A stretch of 64,000 bases of DNA from Flavobacteriales bacterium. GTDB taxonomy: Bacteria > Bacteroidota > Bacteroidia > Flavobacteriales > Flavobacteriaceae. Under the pieces are notes generated by a model. The model was given only the letters and a program-made list of their open reading frames with translations, made no database searches and was not told the DNA's origin. The DNA is taken from contig JAHENA010000003.1 of the NCBI GenBank assembly GCA_024643405.1, positions 1 to 64,000 on the forward strand. Reading direction: 5' to 3'. This document shows, piece by piece, positions 9,276 through 18,457 of this stretch. Each line of letters begins with the position of its first letter. The first letter of the stretch is position 1. Made by a program: the position numbers and the translations under genes.

Positions 9276-10244
9276 TTATTCTGGAACTACAAATGTTTTC
9301 ATCATGTTCTTACTTGCAGGATTTGGTACCTCTGATATCAAAACGTATCGACCTGGTTCCAGATTTACCGTAAAATAACCTTTTTGCCCTTCCGACATGT
9401 TATTTACACCACCTAAAAAGGTAACTCCTTTTGGAGCTGGTTCCATAAGACCTTTTGGGTTTGACCAATCCATCCAATCATTTAATTCATCTAAATTAGC
9501 GTTTTCTTCTAATTTTGCCAGATTAATATCGTGTCCAATGAAGTTTTCGTGGGCAATCTGATCTTTGTAAAAAACAGAAAAACAATGTTCCCCTTTACTT
9601 ATGGTATCATTAAACGAGATTCCATCGGTACTAGAAATGGTAATTTCAATATCAGCTTCAGGTTCCATGTTTCCTGAGTTTACTTCAGAAACAATCACAA
9701 CTTTAGCCATTCCCATAGAGGTATGGAAAACACCGTTGCTCATTTTTACATAACATTCAATAATATAATAACCGGGATCAAGCTTGACAGTTGTTTCAGA
9801 AACAAGTCCTGGAGATATTAATCCAGACCCTCCTAAATTTTTCATCTCCATAAACCAGGCAGGAAGCTTTCCAAATTCAGCATAACCTTCTTCGGTTTTA
9901 CCTTCATTAAGTAGCTTCATACCATTGTCAAAAGGTGGGCCCACTTCATCAATTACATTTTGTATTGTAATTCCATCGGGGTACTTGTCTATAAGAAAAA
10001 AGTGTGTCTGGGGTGACGCGTTTTTGTATCCAAAGGTGTTCCATCCTGAAGGAATGGTATCAGGCATTTGAAAATCCATATTCTCTGTAAGAATATTGAT
10101 AGTATGCTTCTTCAAAATACTAGAATCTTCGTTTTTATTTTGTTTTTGGTCAGATTTACAGGACTGTAAACTAATGATAATAATGGTGTTTAAAAGCAGT
10201 AAAATGATGGTTTTAAATCTACTTAGATTGGTTTGAGTTTTCAT
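9276..10244 (-). CDS. Lipoprotein with duplicated beta-sandwich-like domain
   Basis: 322 residues, not a family I can name. A hydrophobic signal ends in a lipobox at Cys29. Two similar halves follow. Each ends with the same element: TTVKLDPGYYIIECYVKMSN in the first and FTVNLEPGRYVLISEVPN in the second, where V-x-L-x-PG-x-Y looks like a cupredoxin- or DOMON-like beta-sandwich edge. No complete His/Cys copper site is obvious, although the first half has HTSMGMAKVVIV and the second KNMMKTFVVPE at the ends, both Met-rich. It is 15 bases upstream of the dienelactone-hydrolase-like gene, so they probably act together in the envelope. Confidence 0.7.
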   Translation of the reverse strand: MKTQTNLSRFKTIILLLLNTIIIISLQSCKSDQKQNKNEDSSILKKHTINILTENMDFQMPDTIPSGWNTFGYKNASPQTHFFLIDKYPDGITIQNVIDEVGPPFDNGMKLLNEGKTEEGYAEFGKLPAWFMEMKNLGGSGLISPGLVSETTVKLDPGYYIIECYVKMSNGVFHTSMGMAKVVIVSEVNSGNMEPEADIEITISSTDGISFNDTISKGEHCFSVFYKDQIAHENFIGHDINLAKLEENANLDELNDWMDWSNPKGLMEPAPKGVTFLGGVNNMSEGQKGYFTVNLEPGRYVLISEVPNPASKNMMKTFVVPE

Positions 10245-10305
10245 AATAAAAAATATTGGTTGGTTGATAATATTTATGTAACTCTATAAATATAAGGATA
10301 TTAGA

Positions 10306-12624
10306 TTAAAACTGCAATCTGAAACTCACATTAGGGGTAATTCCAAGGGATTGGTTTTCCACTTTAGTAACCATATTCTGATTGTCTAAAGTGTAATAAG
10401 TATTGATAATGTTTTTTTTGTTGGTAAGATTCCACAAAGACGCGCCTATGATAGCGTTTGTTTTTTCGGAGATATTAAATTCATAATTAGCAGAACAGTC
10501 GACTCTTAAATAATCACTTAAACGAGAATTATTAGGCGCTTCATAATTAATGGCGTCATCAATTACTTCATTGCCCATTACAGGATTTGTAGCAGGTTTA
10601 CCAGAATGCCAATTGAGACCTAATGCAAATTTAAATTGGTTATAGGTGTAAGTGCCAGCTAGGGTAAGTGCATGACGTATATCGGCATTGTTAGGAAACG
10701 ATTGACCGTTATTTAAGGTGTCAAATGTATATTCGTTTTTACTAAAAGAATAACCAATCCATGAGCTTATGACGTTGTTGAATTGTTTATTCAGTAATAA
10801 GTCAATGCCTTTTATGTGGTAGCTTCCAATAGCATTTACAAACTGATACTGGTTTTGAAATCCTTGGCTTCTAGTCGTAATACCATCAACATATTTTAGG
10901 TAGGTTTCTGCACTTATCAGAAGATTATTCTTATTAAAATGAATACCTGCTGATATTTGTTTACTTTTTATAACTGGTACTGTTTCATTATTTGATAAAA
11001 TCCAGCGGCGTTTTTCAATACCCAAAAAATCATTTTGTAAATCAATAATTTGAGAAGTTGTTTGACTTTTAATTTCACCTTGAATTTCAAATCTGAAATA
11101 ATTTAAAAACCGTTGATTAAAGCTTAATCTTGGCTCAAACAAAAGCATGCCAAATTTTTCATGATAATTAAGGCGTGTTCCAACTTTCAGATTAGTGTAA
11201 GCGTTATTTGTTAAAATGGAACTTTCAGCATAAATAGCATGACTGCGAACTACTTCTTTAATGTAACTCCTAAAGATAGGGTTGTTAACGTCTTCCAGAT
11301 TACTGATACCAATTTCAGAAAATTGATAGCCGCTATTAATTTTAACAGTGTGACTGGCGTTATAATTTAAATCAAATTTAAAAGAACCATCAGTAACTTC
11401 ATTTTCCTGAATGAGACGCTGATTGTTGAACACATCAAAATTGGTGGCATTTAAATCATATTTTGATAAATAGACTTGCCCTGTAGTTGATAAGCGATTC
11501 TTCCAATCTTTGGTATAGGTGACCCCTACAGCAAGATTTTTCTGAGATAAATTACTTTTTAAAGCTTCGTTGTTATCATTGATGGTAGACTGCTCATCAT
11601 ATTTTAAAGCGTTGTTTACATTTAAAAAATGTATTCTTATTTTGTCTTTATCAGTAATGTCGTATAAAAACTTAGCGGTAATATCATAAAAATAAAAGTC
11701 TTCATTTTGGGAAATGGAATAACTATCATCAAAAGTATTTGTTAGATCTGAGTCTTGAAAAATGCGTTTGAAATATTGGTTATAGGTAGGGGTAACGATG
11801 AAATCTGTTATAGAGCGCCTAGTGGCAAGTTGTAATTCGGTTTTTCTTGATAATGGGATTTTTGCATAAGCATCGGCATTTATTAGGTTAAATCCGGCAC
11901 CAGCTTTAAAATGATTATCTATAGTATTTGAGAGTTGCATATCAATAACACTTGAAATGCCATCACCATATTTGGCACTTGTACCATTTTTTGACACATT
12001 TACTTGTTTGGTAGTATAGGGATTAAACGCTGAAATAAGCCCAAAGAAATGGCCGGACTGGTACATTTTGATACCATCCCATAAAAATAAATTCTGATCA
12101 TGTGTACCACCTCTTATATTGATGTTTGAAACGGTTTCATCTATACTCAAAACCCCGGGTAAGGCTTGAATAGTTTGTAAAATATCGGGCTCAATTAATC
12201 CGGGTAGAATTCCAAAAGCTTCCGGTTTTATGGTGGTGGTTCCATCATTTAATTTGACGATACCTTTGGTTAAGTAATTCGTAATGACAACTTCTTCTAA
12301 TTGTTGAGTCATCATTGGAACCATAATATCTTCAACCATTTTTATGACCACAAAACGGGAGTCTAATATTTCAAAATCTAATCCTGTTTCAGTTTTTAAA
12401 AAGTTTAAGGCATCTTCTATCTTTAAATTGGAGGCCGGTAAAGTAACGTTTTTATCTTTTAAAGTGGAATCAGCAAAAGAAAAACTGATGTTATATTTAG
12501 TTTCGAGTACTTTTAAAATGTCAATAAGGGGTTGCTTTTCTTTTTGAAGGCTTTGAGCGTTGATAGCTGTAAAGTTCAAAAAAAATAAGAAAGTATAAAT
12601 AAAAAGGAGCCCTTTTCTAATCAC
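10306..12624 (-). CDS. TonB-dependent receptor with N-terminal STN signalling domain
   Basis: 772 residues: a signal peptide ending near AINAQ, then a secretin/TonB N-terminal (STN) domain at roughly 25-95 (ILKVLETKYNISFSFAD...LKIEDALNFLKTETGL). Next is a plug (about 110-235, with VSNINIRGGTHDQNLFLWDGI) and a beta-barrel ending in the aromatic residue of VSFRLQF. The carboxypeptidase-regulatory domain common in Bacteroidota receptors is absent. The start is GTG at 12624 inside the end of the FecR gene (8-base overlap), which fits translational coupling. STN domains contact FecR anti-sigma factors, so this receptor should both import a ligand and signal its presence. The ligand is unknown. Confidence 0.93.
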   Translation of the reverse strand: MIRKGLLFIYTFLFFLNFTAINAQSLQKEKQPLIDILKVLETKYNISFSFADSTLKDKNVTLPASNLKIEDALNFLKTETGLDFEILDSRFVVIKMVEDIMVPMMTQQLEEVVITNYLTKGIVKLNDGTTTIKPEAFGILPGLIEPDILQTIQALPGVLSIDETVSNINIRGGTHDQNLFLWDGIKMYQSGHFFGLISAFNPYTTKQVNVSKNGTSAKYGDGISSVIDMQLSNTIDNHFKAGAGFNLINADAYAKIPLSRKTELQLATRRSITDFIVTPTYNQYFKRIFQDSDLTNTFDDSYSISQNEDFYFYDITAKFLYDITDKDKIRIHFLNVNNALKYDEQSTINDNNEALKSNLSQKNLAVGVTYTKDWKNRLSTTGQVYLSKYDLNATNFDVFNNQRLIQENEVTDGSFKFDLNYNASHTVKINSGYQFSEIGISNLEDVNNPIFRSYIKEVVRSHAIYAESSILTNNAYTNLKVGTRLNYHEKFGMLLFEPRLSFNQRFLNYFRFEIQGEIKSQTTSQIIDLQNDFLGIEKRRWILSNNETVPVIKSKQISAGIHFNKNNLLISAETYLKYVDGITTRSQGFQNQYQFVNAIGSYHIKGIDLLLNKQFNNVISSWIGYSFSKNEYTFDTLNNGQSFPNNADIRHALTLAGTYTYNQFKFALGLNWHSGKPATNPVMGNEVIDDAINYEAPNNSRLSDYLRVDCSANYEFNISEKTNAIIGASLWNLTNKKNIINTYYTLDNQNMVTKVENQSLGITPNVSFRLQF

Positions 12625-13513
12625 GTTTCAGCGTAATAGTACTGTTGGTTTTACTATACTTTAAGTGTAACGGTAATGTGATAGATTTTAAAGCAATATC
12701 TATGTTGCTATGAGAAAAACTTCCAGTAAACAATTGGTTTTCGTTAATATTTTCAGCTATAATAAGCACGCCATATTGTCTTTCAAATTCAGCAAGAACT
12801 TCTCTGTAAGGTAAACTTTTAAACTGGCTTTCGTTATTTAACCACGAAGGTGTTGCGCTATTTTCTTTTTCTGTAACAATCAATTTCCCATCAATAATTA
12901 AAAAACTGTCTCCAGCTTTTAGTTTTGTGAGTTGTGAGTTATAGGTAACGCCAACAATACCTTCGTAGCAAATAACTTCAAAATAGTTTTCTCGTTGTTT
13001 AACATTAAATTGAGTACCGTAAACGGTAACGATTCCAGTTTTTGTGACAACCTTAAATGACGAACCTTTCGATACTTTAAAAAAGGCTTCTCCTTCAAGT
13101 TCTACATCACGTTCTTTTTTCCAATCTTTTTTATTGAATATCAGCAGTGATTTTGCATTGAGGGAAACACTTGAATTATCTGGTAATTCAATAGTGGTTT
13201 TTTGAGCAAATTCTGTAGTTACTGTGGTGTCTAAAGTAGTTGTGTAATAATATAAACTAAAGCATATGGTAAGAACTGCGGCAATTTGTATAAAAGGTTT
13301 GAACCAAATTATAGCCGGTTGTTTTTTATGTCTGATAGATGATAATACATTTTGTAATTCTAAAGCAGGATCATAACTATCCGCTTTAAAACCCTGCAAA
13401 TTTTTGTCTAACTTCACTAAATCATCATAGTCTTCAAGCTTTTTAAAAGCCTCAAGTTCCTGATTGTTTAGATTGTTATCTAACCATTTTGATATTAATG
13501 TTTCTCTTTCCAT
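12617..13513 (-). CDS. FecR family anti-sigma factor
   Basis: 298 residues with a short cytoplasmic N-terminal region (ISKWLDNNLNNQELEAF). One membrane segment lies at about 68-90 (IIWFKPFIQIAAVLTICFSL). A periplasmic FecR domain follows, marked by TTIELPDNSSVSLNAKSLL and DVELEGEAFFKVSKG. The C-terminus (from about 228, LPYREVLAEFERQYGVLI) is the DUF4974/STN-like domain typical of Bacteroidota FecR proteins. Its role is to hold the ECF sigma factor until the TonB receptor's STN domain signals. It lies between the sigma gene (74-base gap) and the receptor gene, which starts within its last codons. Confidence 0.93.
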   Translation of the reverse strand: MERETLISKWLDNNLNNQELEAFKKLEDYDDLVKLDKNLQGFKADSYDPALELQNVLSSIRHKKQPAIIWFKPFIQIAAVLTICFSLYYYTTTLDTTVTTEFAQKTTIELPDNSSVSLNAKSLLIFNKKDWKKERDVELEGEAFFKVSKGSSFKVVTKTGIVTVYGTQFNVKQRENYFEVICYEGIVGVTYNSQLTKLKAGDSFLIIDGKLIVTEKENSATPSWLNNESQFKSLPYREVLAEFERQYGVLIIAENINENQLFTGSFSHSNIDIALKSITLPLHLKYSKTNSTITLKRD

Positions 13514-13587
13514 GATGTTTTAATACAACTATATAACAGTTAATACTTAATTTTTCCTACCTACTCTTTTAAATTTATTTTAAGGAG

Positions 13588-14103
13588 TTACAATTCTTTA
13601 ATATCTTGTCTTAATTTTTCTAGCGCTCCATAAATTCTTTTTTCTACAGCTTTGGTTGAGATATCTAAAATTTCCGCTATTTCTTTAAATCGTTTTCCTT
13701 CAACTCTGTTCATCATAAAAGCTTCGCGCTGCGCTTCTGTTAAATTAGAAAGTGCTTTTTGAAGTTTTTGCATATACTCAGCTTCCTGCATTAAAAATTC
13801 AGGATTTTCATTGGTAGATGATTTAGGTTTTATTTGTTGATGTTTTAAAACCACTTTTTGATGTGCGGCTTCATTTAACATTAAATTATTAGCCGTAGTA
13901 AATAAAAAACTTTTCGCTTTATCTGGAGAAATTTTGCTGCAGTTTTCCCATAGCTTAATAAAAGCTTCCTGAACTTTATCTTTCGGATTTAAAATATCAC
14001 CAAACTTATAATATAAAAAGTTGTGTAAGTCTTTGGAGTATTTATTAAAAATGGAAGAAAAAATAGGTTCCTCGCAAATATTATCATGAAGTCGTTTCTC
14101 CAT
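13588..14103 (-). CDS. ECF-type RNA polymerase sigma factor
   Basis: 171 residues, the usual ECF length. Region 2 spans about 18-90 (IFNKYSKDLHNFLYYKFGD...DKVQEAFIKLWENC...AKSFLFTTANNLMLNE). Region 4 spans about 112-165 (LSNLTEAQREAFMMNRVEG...EIAEILDISTKAVEKRI), including the helix-turn-helix. It should direct RNA polymerase to promoters under control of the adjacent FecR/TonB pair. It is divergent from the repeat lipoprotein gene at 14218, with only 114 bases between the two starts, making that gene an obvious candidate target. No ECF promoter could be defined by eye. Confidence 0.94.
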   Translation of the reverse strand: MEKRLHDNICEEPIFSSIFNKYSKDLHNFLYYKFGDILNPKDKVQEAFIKLWENCSKISPDKAKSFLFTTANNLMLNEAAHQKVVLKHQQIKPKSSTNENPEFLMQEAEYMQKLQKALSNLTEAQREAFMMNRVEGKRFKEIAEILDISTKAVEKRIYGALEKLRQDIKEL

Positions 14104-14217
14104 TATTATTGGTGATTTGGGTACTAAAATAAAAAAAAAGGTAACAAAGGGTAGGAATTTCTTAAGCTAAATTGTTTTATATACAAATTGCCTCATGTTA
14201 AACTAAATTAATAAGTT

Positions 14218-15954
14218 ATGAAAAAATTATTATTACTTCCTTTTTTTGCCCTTTTAATGTTAATGTCTTGTCAACAGGAAGTTGTTGATGTTACTGTGCC
14301 TGCAGAAGCAGAAGCCTTAGTAGCCTCTTCAACTTTGACAAGTTTAGTGGCCTCTACATCTATTAAAGATGGATCTGCAGACAATATAATTGATAAAGCA
14401 AATTGTTTGTCAGTTGATTTGCCTGTTACCGTTGTTGTAAATGGTGTTGAAATTATAATAGATTCAAAAGAAGATTTTGCAGTTATTGAAGCTATTTTTA
14501 ATGAGTTTGATGATGATATCGATAATTTGGAAATTATATTTCCTATAAAAATCATATTATCAGATTATACAGAAATGGTTATTAATAACCGTCAAGAACT
14601 GATTGAGCTGGCTCAACAATGTAATGGTGAGAATGAACAAGATGATGATATTGAATGTATTGATTTTCAATATCCTATTTCATTTTCGATTTATAACACA
14701 CAATTTCAGGTAATCGATGTAGTTACAGTTGAAAATGATCGTCAATTGCATTATTTCATTAAACGCGTGCGCCAAGGTGAAGTTTTTGCCAGTATTAATT
14801 TTCCAGTTACTATGATTTTAGCTGATGGAACAACCGTTGTTGTAAATAATAATCAGGAATTACAATCAACCATTGAAGATGCTAAAGATGCTTGTAATGA
14901 AGACGATAATAATGATTATCATGATGATGATTTTACCAAAGAACGATTAGATAATCTTCTTGTGACTTGCCCATGGGTAGTTTTTGAAATGGAGAGAAAT
15001 CAGGATAATTTAAATGATTATTACAGAGAATATGTTGTATCATTTAAAGCAGATAATGTGGTTAAAGTTCGCACAAGAAATGGTGATATTTTAACAGGAA
15101 CCTGGACGACCAGAATTACAGATCATGGTGCTTTAATAAAATTGGAGTTTGATACCTTGGTTGATTTTGCATTGGAATGGTATGTTTATGATTTGGAGCC
15201 TGGAAGAATCAAACTTTATCAAGAAGGAGGCAACAGGATTATTTTAAAGAAAAACTGTGATATCGTATTTGATATAACAAAAGAACGCATAGAAAGTTAT
15301 TTACAAGAATGTTTCTGGAGAGTAGCCCGTTTAAATATTAGTGGAACTAATAATGAAGCTGATTATATAGGGACGCCTTTAAAATTCTTTCCAAATAATG
15401 TAGTTAAAATCCGAATCAATGGTGAGTTTGTAACTGGAACATATAACGTGCTAGCTGGTAATGTTGGGTTTATTTTACAAATTAATATAGACGGAAGACC
15501 AAATCTTAATTTAGAATGGGTAGTTAAATTCTTGGAGCCTGGTTTAATTAAGCTACAGAATAACAATAGTGAAATGGTCTTAGAAAGACATTGCCCAGAT
15601 GGAGATGGTGATTTAGTTTTCATCGATCAAATATTATATGCTGGAATTTGGAATGTTGCACTATATAAAGATGGTGATGTAGACTATACCCAGAATTATT
15701 ATTTGTATAATATAGATTTCTTACAAAATGGTGGTGTTCAGGTTACAGATCCTAATAATGGAATTATCAATGGATCTTGGTTGTCGTATAGAAACAATGG
15801 ATTGTTCCTAGGCTTAAATTTCGGAGCACAACAACCATTTCAAGTTTTAAATCACCGATGGCGAATTGTAGAAGTAACAGAAACAAGAATTTATCTTAAA
15901 GTTCTCAATTCCATGGGTGTCGTTGAAAAGATATTAGTTCTTGAAAGACAATAA
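14218..15954 (+). CDS. Multi-repeat lipoprotein, candidate ECF-system partner
   Basis: 578 residues, no named family recognised. A signal peptide ends at lipobox Cys18. Two Cys-bounded repeats follow at about 63-135 and 147-226. Each has two units of the form (F/L)P-(V/I)-x-(hydrophobic)3 ... (V/I)xNxxEL, for example LPVTVVVNGVEI and FPVTMILADGTTVVVNNNQEL. An acidic linker (DDNNDYHDDD) leads to three tandem units at about 239-347, 354-461 and 470-578. Each has the pattern W-x-(V/I)-x3-(N/D) ... F-x-(hydrophobic)-x-G/N-x-(V/I)-x-V ... G-(T/S)-(W/Y) ... L-x-(F/I) ... W-x-(V/I) ... I-x-L and ends in a Leu-x-(K/R)-x-Cys- or Leu-Glu-Arg-type strand. They look like lipocalin-like barrels. Its position divergent to the ECF sigma gene suggests a surface component of that system. 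Confidence 0.75.
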   Translation: MKKLLLLPFFALLMLMSCQQEVVDVTVPAEAEALVASSTLTSLVASTSIKDGSADNIIDKANCLSVDLPVTVVVNGVEIIIDSKEDFAVIEAIFNEFDDDIDNLEIIFPIKIILSDYTEMVINNRQELIELAQQCNGENEQDDDIECIDFQYPISFSIYNTQFQVIDVVTVENDRQLHYFIKRVRQGEVFASINFPVTMILADGTTVVVNNNQELQSTIEDAKDACNEDDNNDYHDDDFTKERLDNLLVTCPWVVFEMERNQDNLNDYYREYVVSFKADNVVKVRTRNGDILTGTWTTRITDHGALIKLEFDTLVDFALEWYVYDLEPGRIKLYQEGGNRIILKKNCDIVFDITKERIESYLQECFWRVARLNISGTNNEADYIGTPLKFFPNNVVKIRINGEFVTGTYNVLAGNVGFILQINIDGRPNLNLEWVVKFLEPGLIKLQNNNSEMVLERHCPDGDGDLVFIDQILYAGIWNVALYKDGDVDYTQNYYLYNIDFLQNGGVQVTDPNNGIINGSWLSYRNNGLFLGLNFGAQQPFQVLNHRWRIVEVTETRIYLKVLNSMGVVEKILVLERQ

Positions 15955-16017
15955 AAAATAAAGGGGAATTTTGGTAAATTCGGTTGGTTAGGTTAATTAT
16001 TTAAGTTTCCTTTATAC

Positions 16018-16054
16018 AGGCTGTCAAATCAAATGATTTGGCAGCCTTTTTTTA
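16018..16054 (+). terminator. Intrinsic terminator after the repeat lipoprotein gene
   Basis: Arms at 16018-16031 and 16034-16047 pair over 14 bases with a single G-U wobble and a two-base gap at the tip, followed by a run of seven T. It closes the transcript of the lipoprotein gene ending at 15954. Confidence 0.85.
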
Positions 16055-16102
16055 TGTTCTTTTTTTTATAGTTTCTTACTTCAATAATAAACTTCAAATC
16101 CT

Positions 16103-16110
16103 TAAATTTG
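16103..16110 (+). promoter_or_regulatory. -7 promoter element upstream of ffh
   Basis: TAAATTTG matches TAnnTTTG and lies 25 bases upstream of the ffh ATG, directly after the preceding terminator. No canonical -33 TTG at the expected spacing. Confidence 0.6.
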
Positions 16111-16135
16111 CGCATCTTAAAATTGAAGAGGAACT

Positions 16136-17464
16136 ATGTTTAATAATTTAAGCGAAAAGTTAGATAAGGCATTACACGTTCTAAAAGGACATGGAAGCAT
16201 TACTGAAGTCAATGTTGCTGAAACTTTAAAAGAAGTGAGGCGAGCCCTTTTAGATGCCGATGTTAACTTTAAAATTGCAAAGGATTTTACCACCAAAGTT
16301 AAAGAAAAAGCACTAGGTCAAAACGTGCTAACAACTTTACAGCCAGGTCAATTAATGGTTAAAATTGTTAAAGACGAGTTGACTGAACTGATGGGCGGAG
16401 ATGCCGAGGGTATCAATTTATCTGGAACTCCCAGTATCATTCTGATGTCTGGCTTACAAGGTTCTGGAAAAACTACGTTTTCTGGTAAACTGGCAAATTA
16501 TTTAAAAACCAAAAAATCAAAAAAACCATTATTAGTAGCCTGTGATGTGTATCGTCCTGCGGCTATTGATCAGTTACATATTGTTGGAGATCAAATTCAT
16601 GTGGAGGTTTATAGCGATAAAGGAAATAATGATCCTGTTGCTATTGCTAAAGCAGGTATAGCCCATGCAAAAGCAAATGGATATAATGTGGTTATCATAG
16701 ATACTGCCGGTCGATTAGCAGTTGATGAGGTGATGATGACCGAAATATCAAATATCCATAAAGCGATTCAACCACAAGAAACCTTGTTTGTAGTCGATTC
16801 TATGACTGGTCAAGATGCGGTTAATACGGCAAAGACATTTAATGATGTTTTAAATTTTGACGGTGTTATTCTTACTAAGTTAGATGGTGATACACGCGGT
16901 GGTGCTGCCATTTCAATTAAATCAGTAGTTAATAAACCAATTAAATTTATTGGTACTGGTGAAAAGATGGAAGCTATTGATGTTTTCTATCCCTCACGTA
17001 TGGCCGACCGTATTCTTGGAATGGGTGATGTGGTGTCTTTAGTAGAAAGAGCTCAGGAGCAATTTGATGAAGAAGAAGCTCGAAAACTTCAAAAGAAAAT
17101 AGCCAAAAATCAATTTGGATTTGATGATTTCTTAAAGCAAATCCAGCAGATTAAGAAAATGGGTAATATGAAAGATCTTATGGGTATGATTCCTGGTGCA
17201 GGAAAAATGCTTAAAGATGTTGATATTGATGATGATGCCTTTAAAGGCATTGAGGCGATTATTCATTCTATGACGCCTAAAGAAAGGAGTAACCCCTCTA
17301 TTATAAATTCTAGTAGAAAAATTAGAATTGGTAAGGGTTCAGGAACCTCTGTACAACAAGTAAATCAATTGATGAAACAATTTGATCAAATGAGTAAAAT
17401 GATGAAGATGATGCAAGGCGGCGGCGGAAAGAAAATGATGCAAATGATGAAAAATATGCGTTAA
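16136..17464 (+). CDS. ffh: Signal recognition particle protein Ffh
   Basis: 442 residues, normal for Ffh. The N domain (LSEKLDKALHVLKGHGSITE) leads into the SRP GTPase: G1 GLQGSGKTTFSGKLA near residue 105, DTAGRLAVDE and TKLDGDTRGGAA. The last roughly 110 residues are the Met-rich M domain (KMGNMKDLMGMIPG, MSKMMKMMQGG) that binds signal sequences and the SRP RNA. The protein targets nascent membrane and secretory proteins to the Sec translocon with FtsY. folD follows after 41 bases, so the two probably share a transcript. The scRNA partner (ffs) was not found in the window. Confidence 0.98.
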   Translation: MFNNLSEKLDKALHVLKGHGSITEVNVAETLKEVRRALLDADVNFKIAKDFTTKVKEKALGQNVLTTLQPGQLMVKIVKDELTELMGGDAEGINLSGTPSIILMSGLQGSGKTTFSGKLANYLKTKKSKKPLLVACDVYRPAAIDQLHIVGDQIHVEVYSDKGNNDPVAIAKAGIAHAKANGYNVVIIDTAGRLAVDEVMMTEISNIHKAIQPQETLFVVDSMTGQDAVNTAKTFNDVLNFDGVILTKLDGDTRGGAAISIKSVVNKPIKFIGTGEKMEAIDVFYPSRMADRILGMGDVVSLVERAQEQFDEEEARKLQKKIAKNQFGFDDFLKQIQQIKKMGNMKDLMGMIPGAGKMLKDVDIDDDAFKGIEAIIHSMTPKERSNPSIINSSRKIRIGKGSGTSVQQVNQLMKQFDQMSKMMKMMQGGGGKKMMQMMKNMR

Positions 17465-17505
17465 AATTATCTTTATAATAATTTCAATTAAAAACCAATT
17501 GGCTC

Positions 17506-18390
17506 ATGACAATTTTAGATGGAAAAAAAATCAGTAATGATATAAAAGAAGAAATTGCTGCTCAGGTAGGAATCATGAAATCTAAAGGAGAAAAAGTGCC
17601 ACATTTGGCGGCAGTTTTAGTGGGCTCAGATGGTGCAAGTATGACCTATGTTGGTGCCAAAGTGAAAGCGTGTGAACTTGTGGGATTCAATTCTACATTA
17701 ATTGATTTATCAGAAGATACAACCGAAGAAGAATTGCTTAATCACATCAATAATCTGAACAATGATAAAGCTATTGATGGATTCATTGTGCAGCTTCCCT
17801 TACCAAAACATATTGATGATCAAAAGGTTTTAATGGCAATTAGCCCAGATAAAGACGTGGATGGTTTTCATCCAACCAATGTGGGTAGAATGACACTTGA
17901 TTTACCTTCATTTTTACCTGCTACACCATTTGGGATTTTAGAATTACTAGAACGTTACCATATTGAAACGTCAGGAAAAAATGTGGTTGTGATGGGGAGA
18001 AGTCACATTGTTGGGCGTCCTTTGAGCATTTTAATGAGTCAAAAACGAAAAGCCGGAAATGCAACGGTCACAGTGGTTCATAGTCGGACAAAAAACCTTT
18101 CTGAAATGACTCGTGGAGCCGATATTATCGTTGCTGCCATAGGAATTTCTGAGTTCTTAACGGGTGATATGGTTAAAGACGGTGTGGTTGTAATTGATGT
18201 AGGGATTACACGCGTGCCTGATGAAACTAAAGCAAGAGGTTACAGATTAGCTGGCGATGTTGATTTTGAAAGTGTGAGTAAAAAAGCAAGTTATATTACA
18301 CCAGTTCCCGGAGGTGTTGGACCTATGACCATTGCCATGTTGCTTAAAAATACGTTGCTGGCCAGAGAGCGTCAGAACGCATCACATTAG
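17506..18390 (+). CDS. folD: Bifunctional methylenetetrahydrofolate dehydrogenase/methenyl-THF cyclohydrolase FolD
   Basis: 294 residues. Signature motifs are present: [13 protein letters not shown] (the catalytic Lys region) near residue 46, [39 protein letters not shown] (dinucleotide binding) near 165 and [16 protein letters not shown] at the C-terminus. It interconverts 5,10-methylene-, methenyl- and 10-formyl-tetrahydrofolate in the cytoplasm, feeding purine, thymidylate and methionine synthesis. It is located 41 bases after ffh, an arrangement frequently seen in Flavobacteriia. There is no clear terminator after it. Confidence 0.98.
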   Translation: MTILDGKKISNDIKEEIAAQVGIMKSKGEKVPHLAAVLVGSDGASMTYVGAKVKACELVGFNSTLIDLSEDTTEEELLNHINNLNNDKAIDGFIVQLPLPKHIDDQKVLMAISPDKDVDGFHPTNVGRMTLDLPSFLPATPFGILELLERYHIETSGKNVVVMGRSHIVGRPLSILMSQKRKAGNATVTVVHSRTKNLSEMTRGADIIVAAIGISEFLTGDMVKDGVVVIDVGITRVPDETKARGYRLAGDVDFESVSKKASYITPVPGGVGPMTIAMLLKNTLLARERQNASH

Positions 18391-18457
18391 TCATAAGATT
18401 TAAATAGAGTTTTTTAATTCAGATTATTTAATTACCTTTTTTAAAAATTTCCATCTT

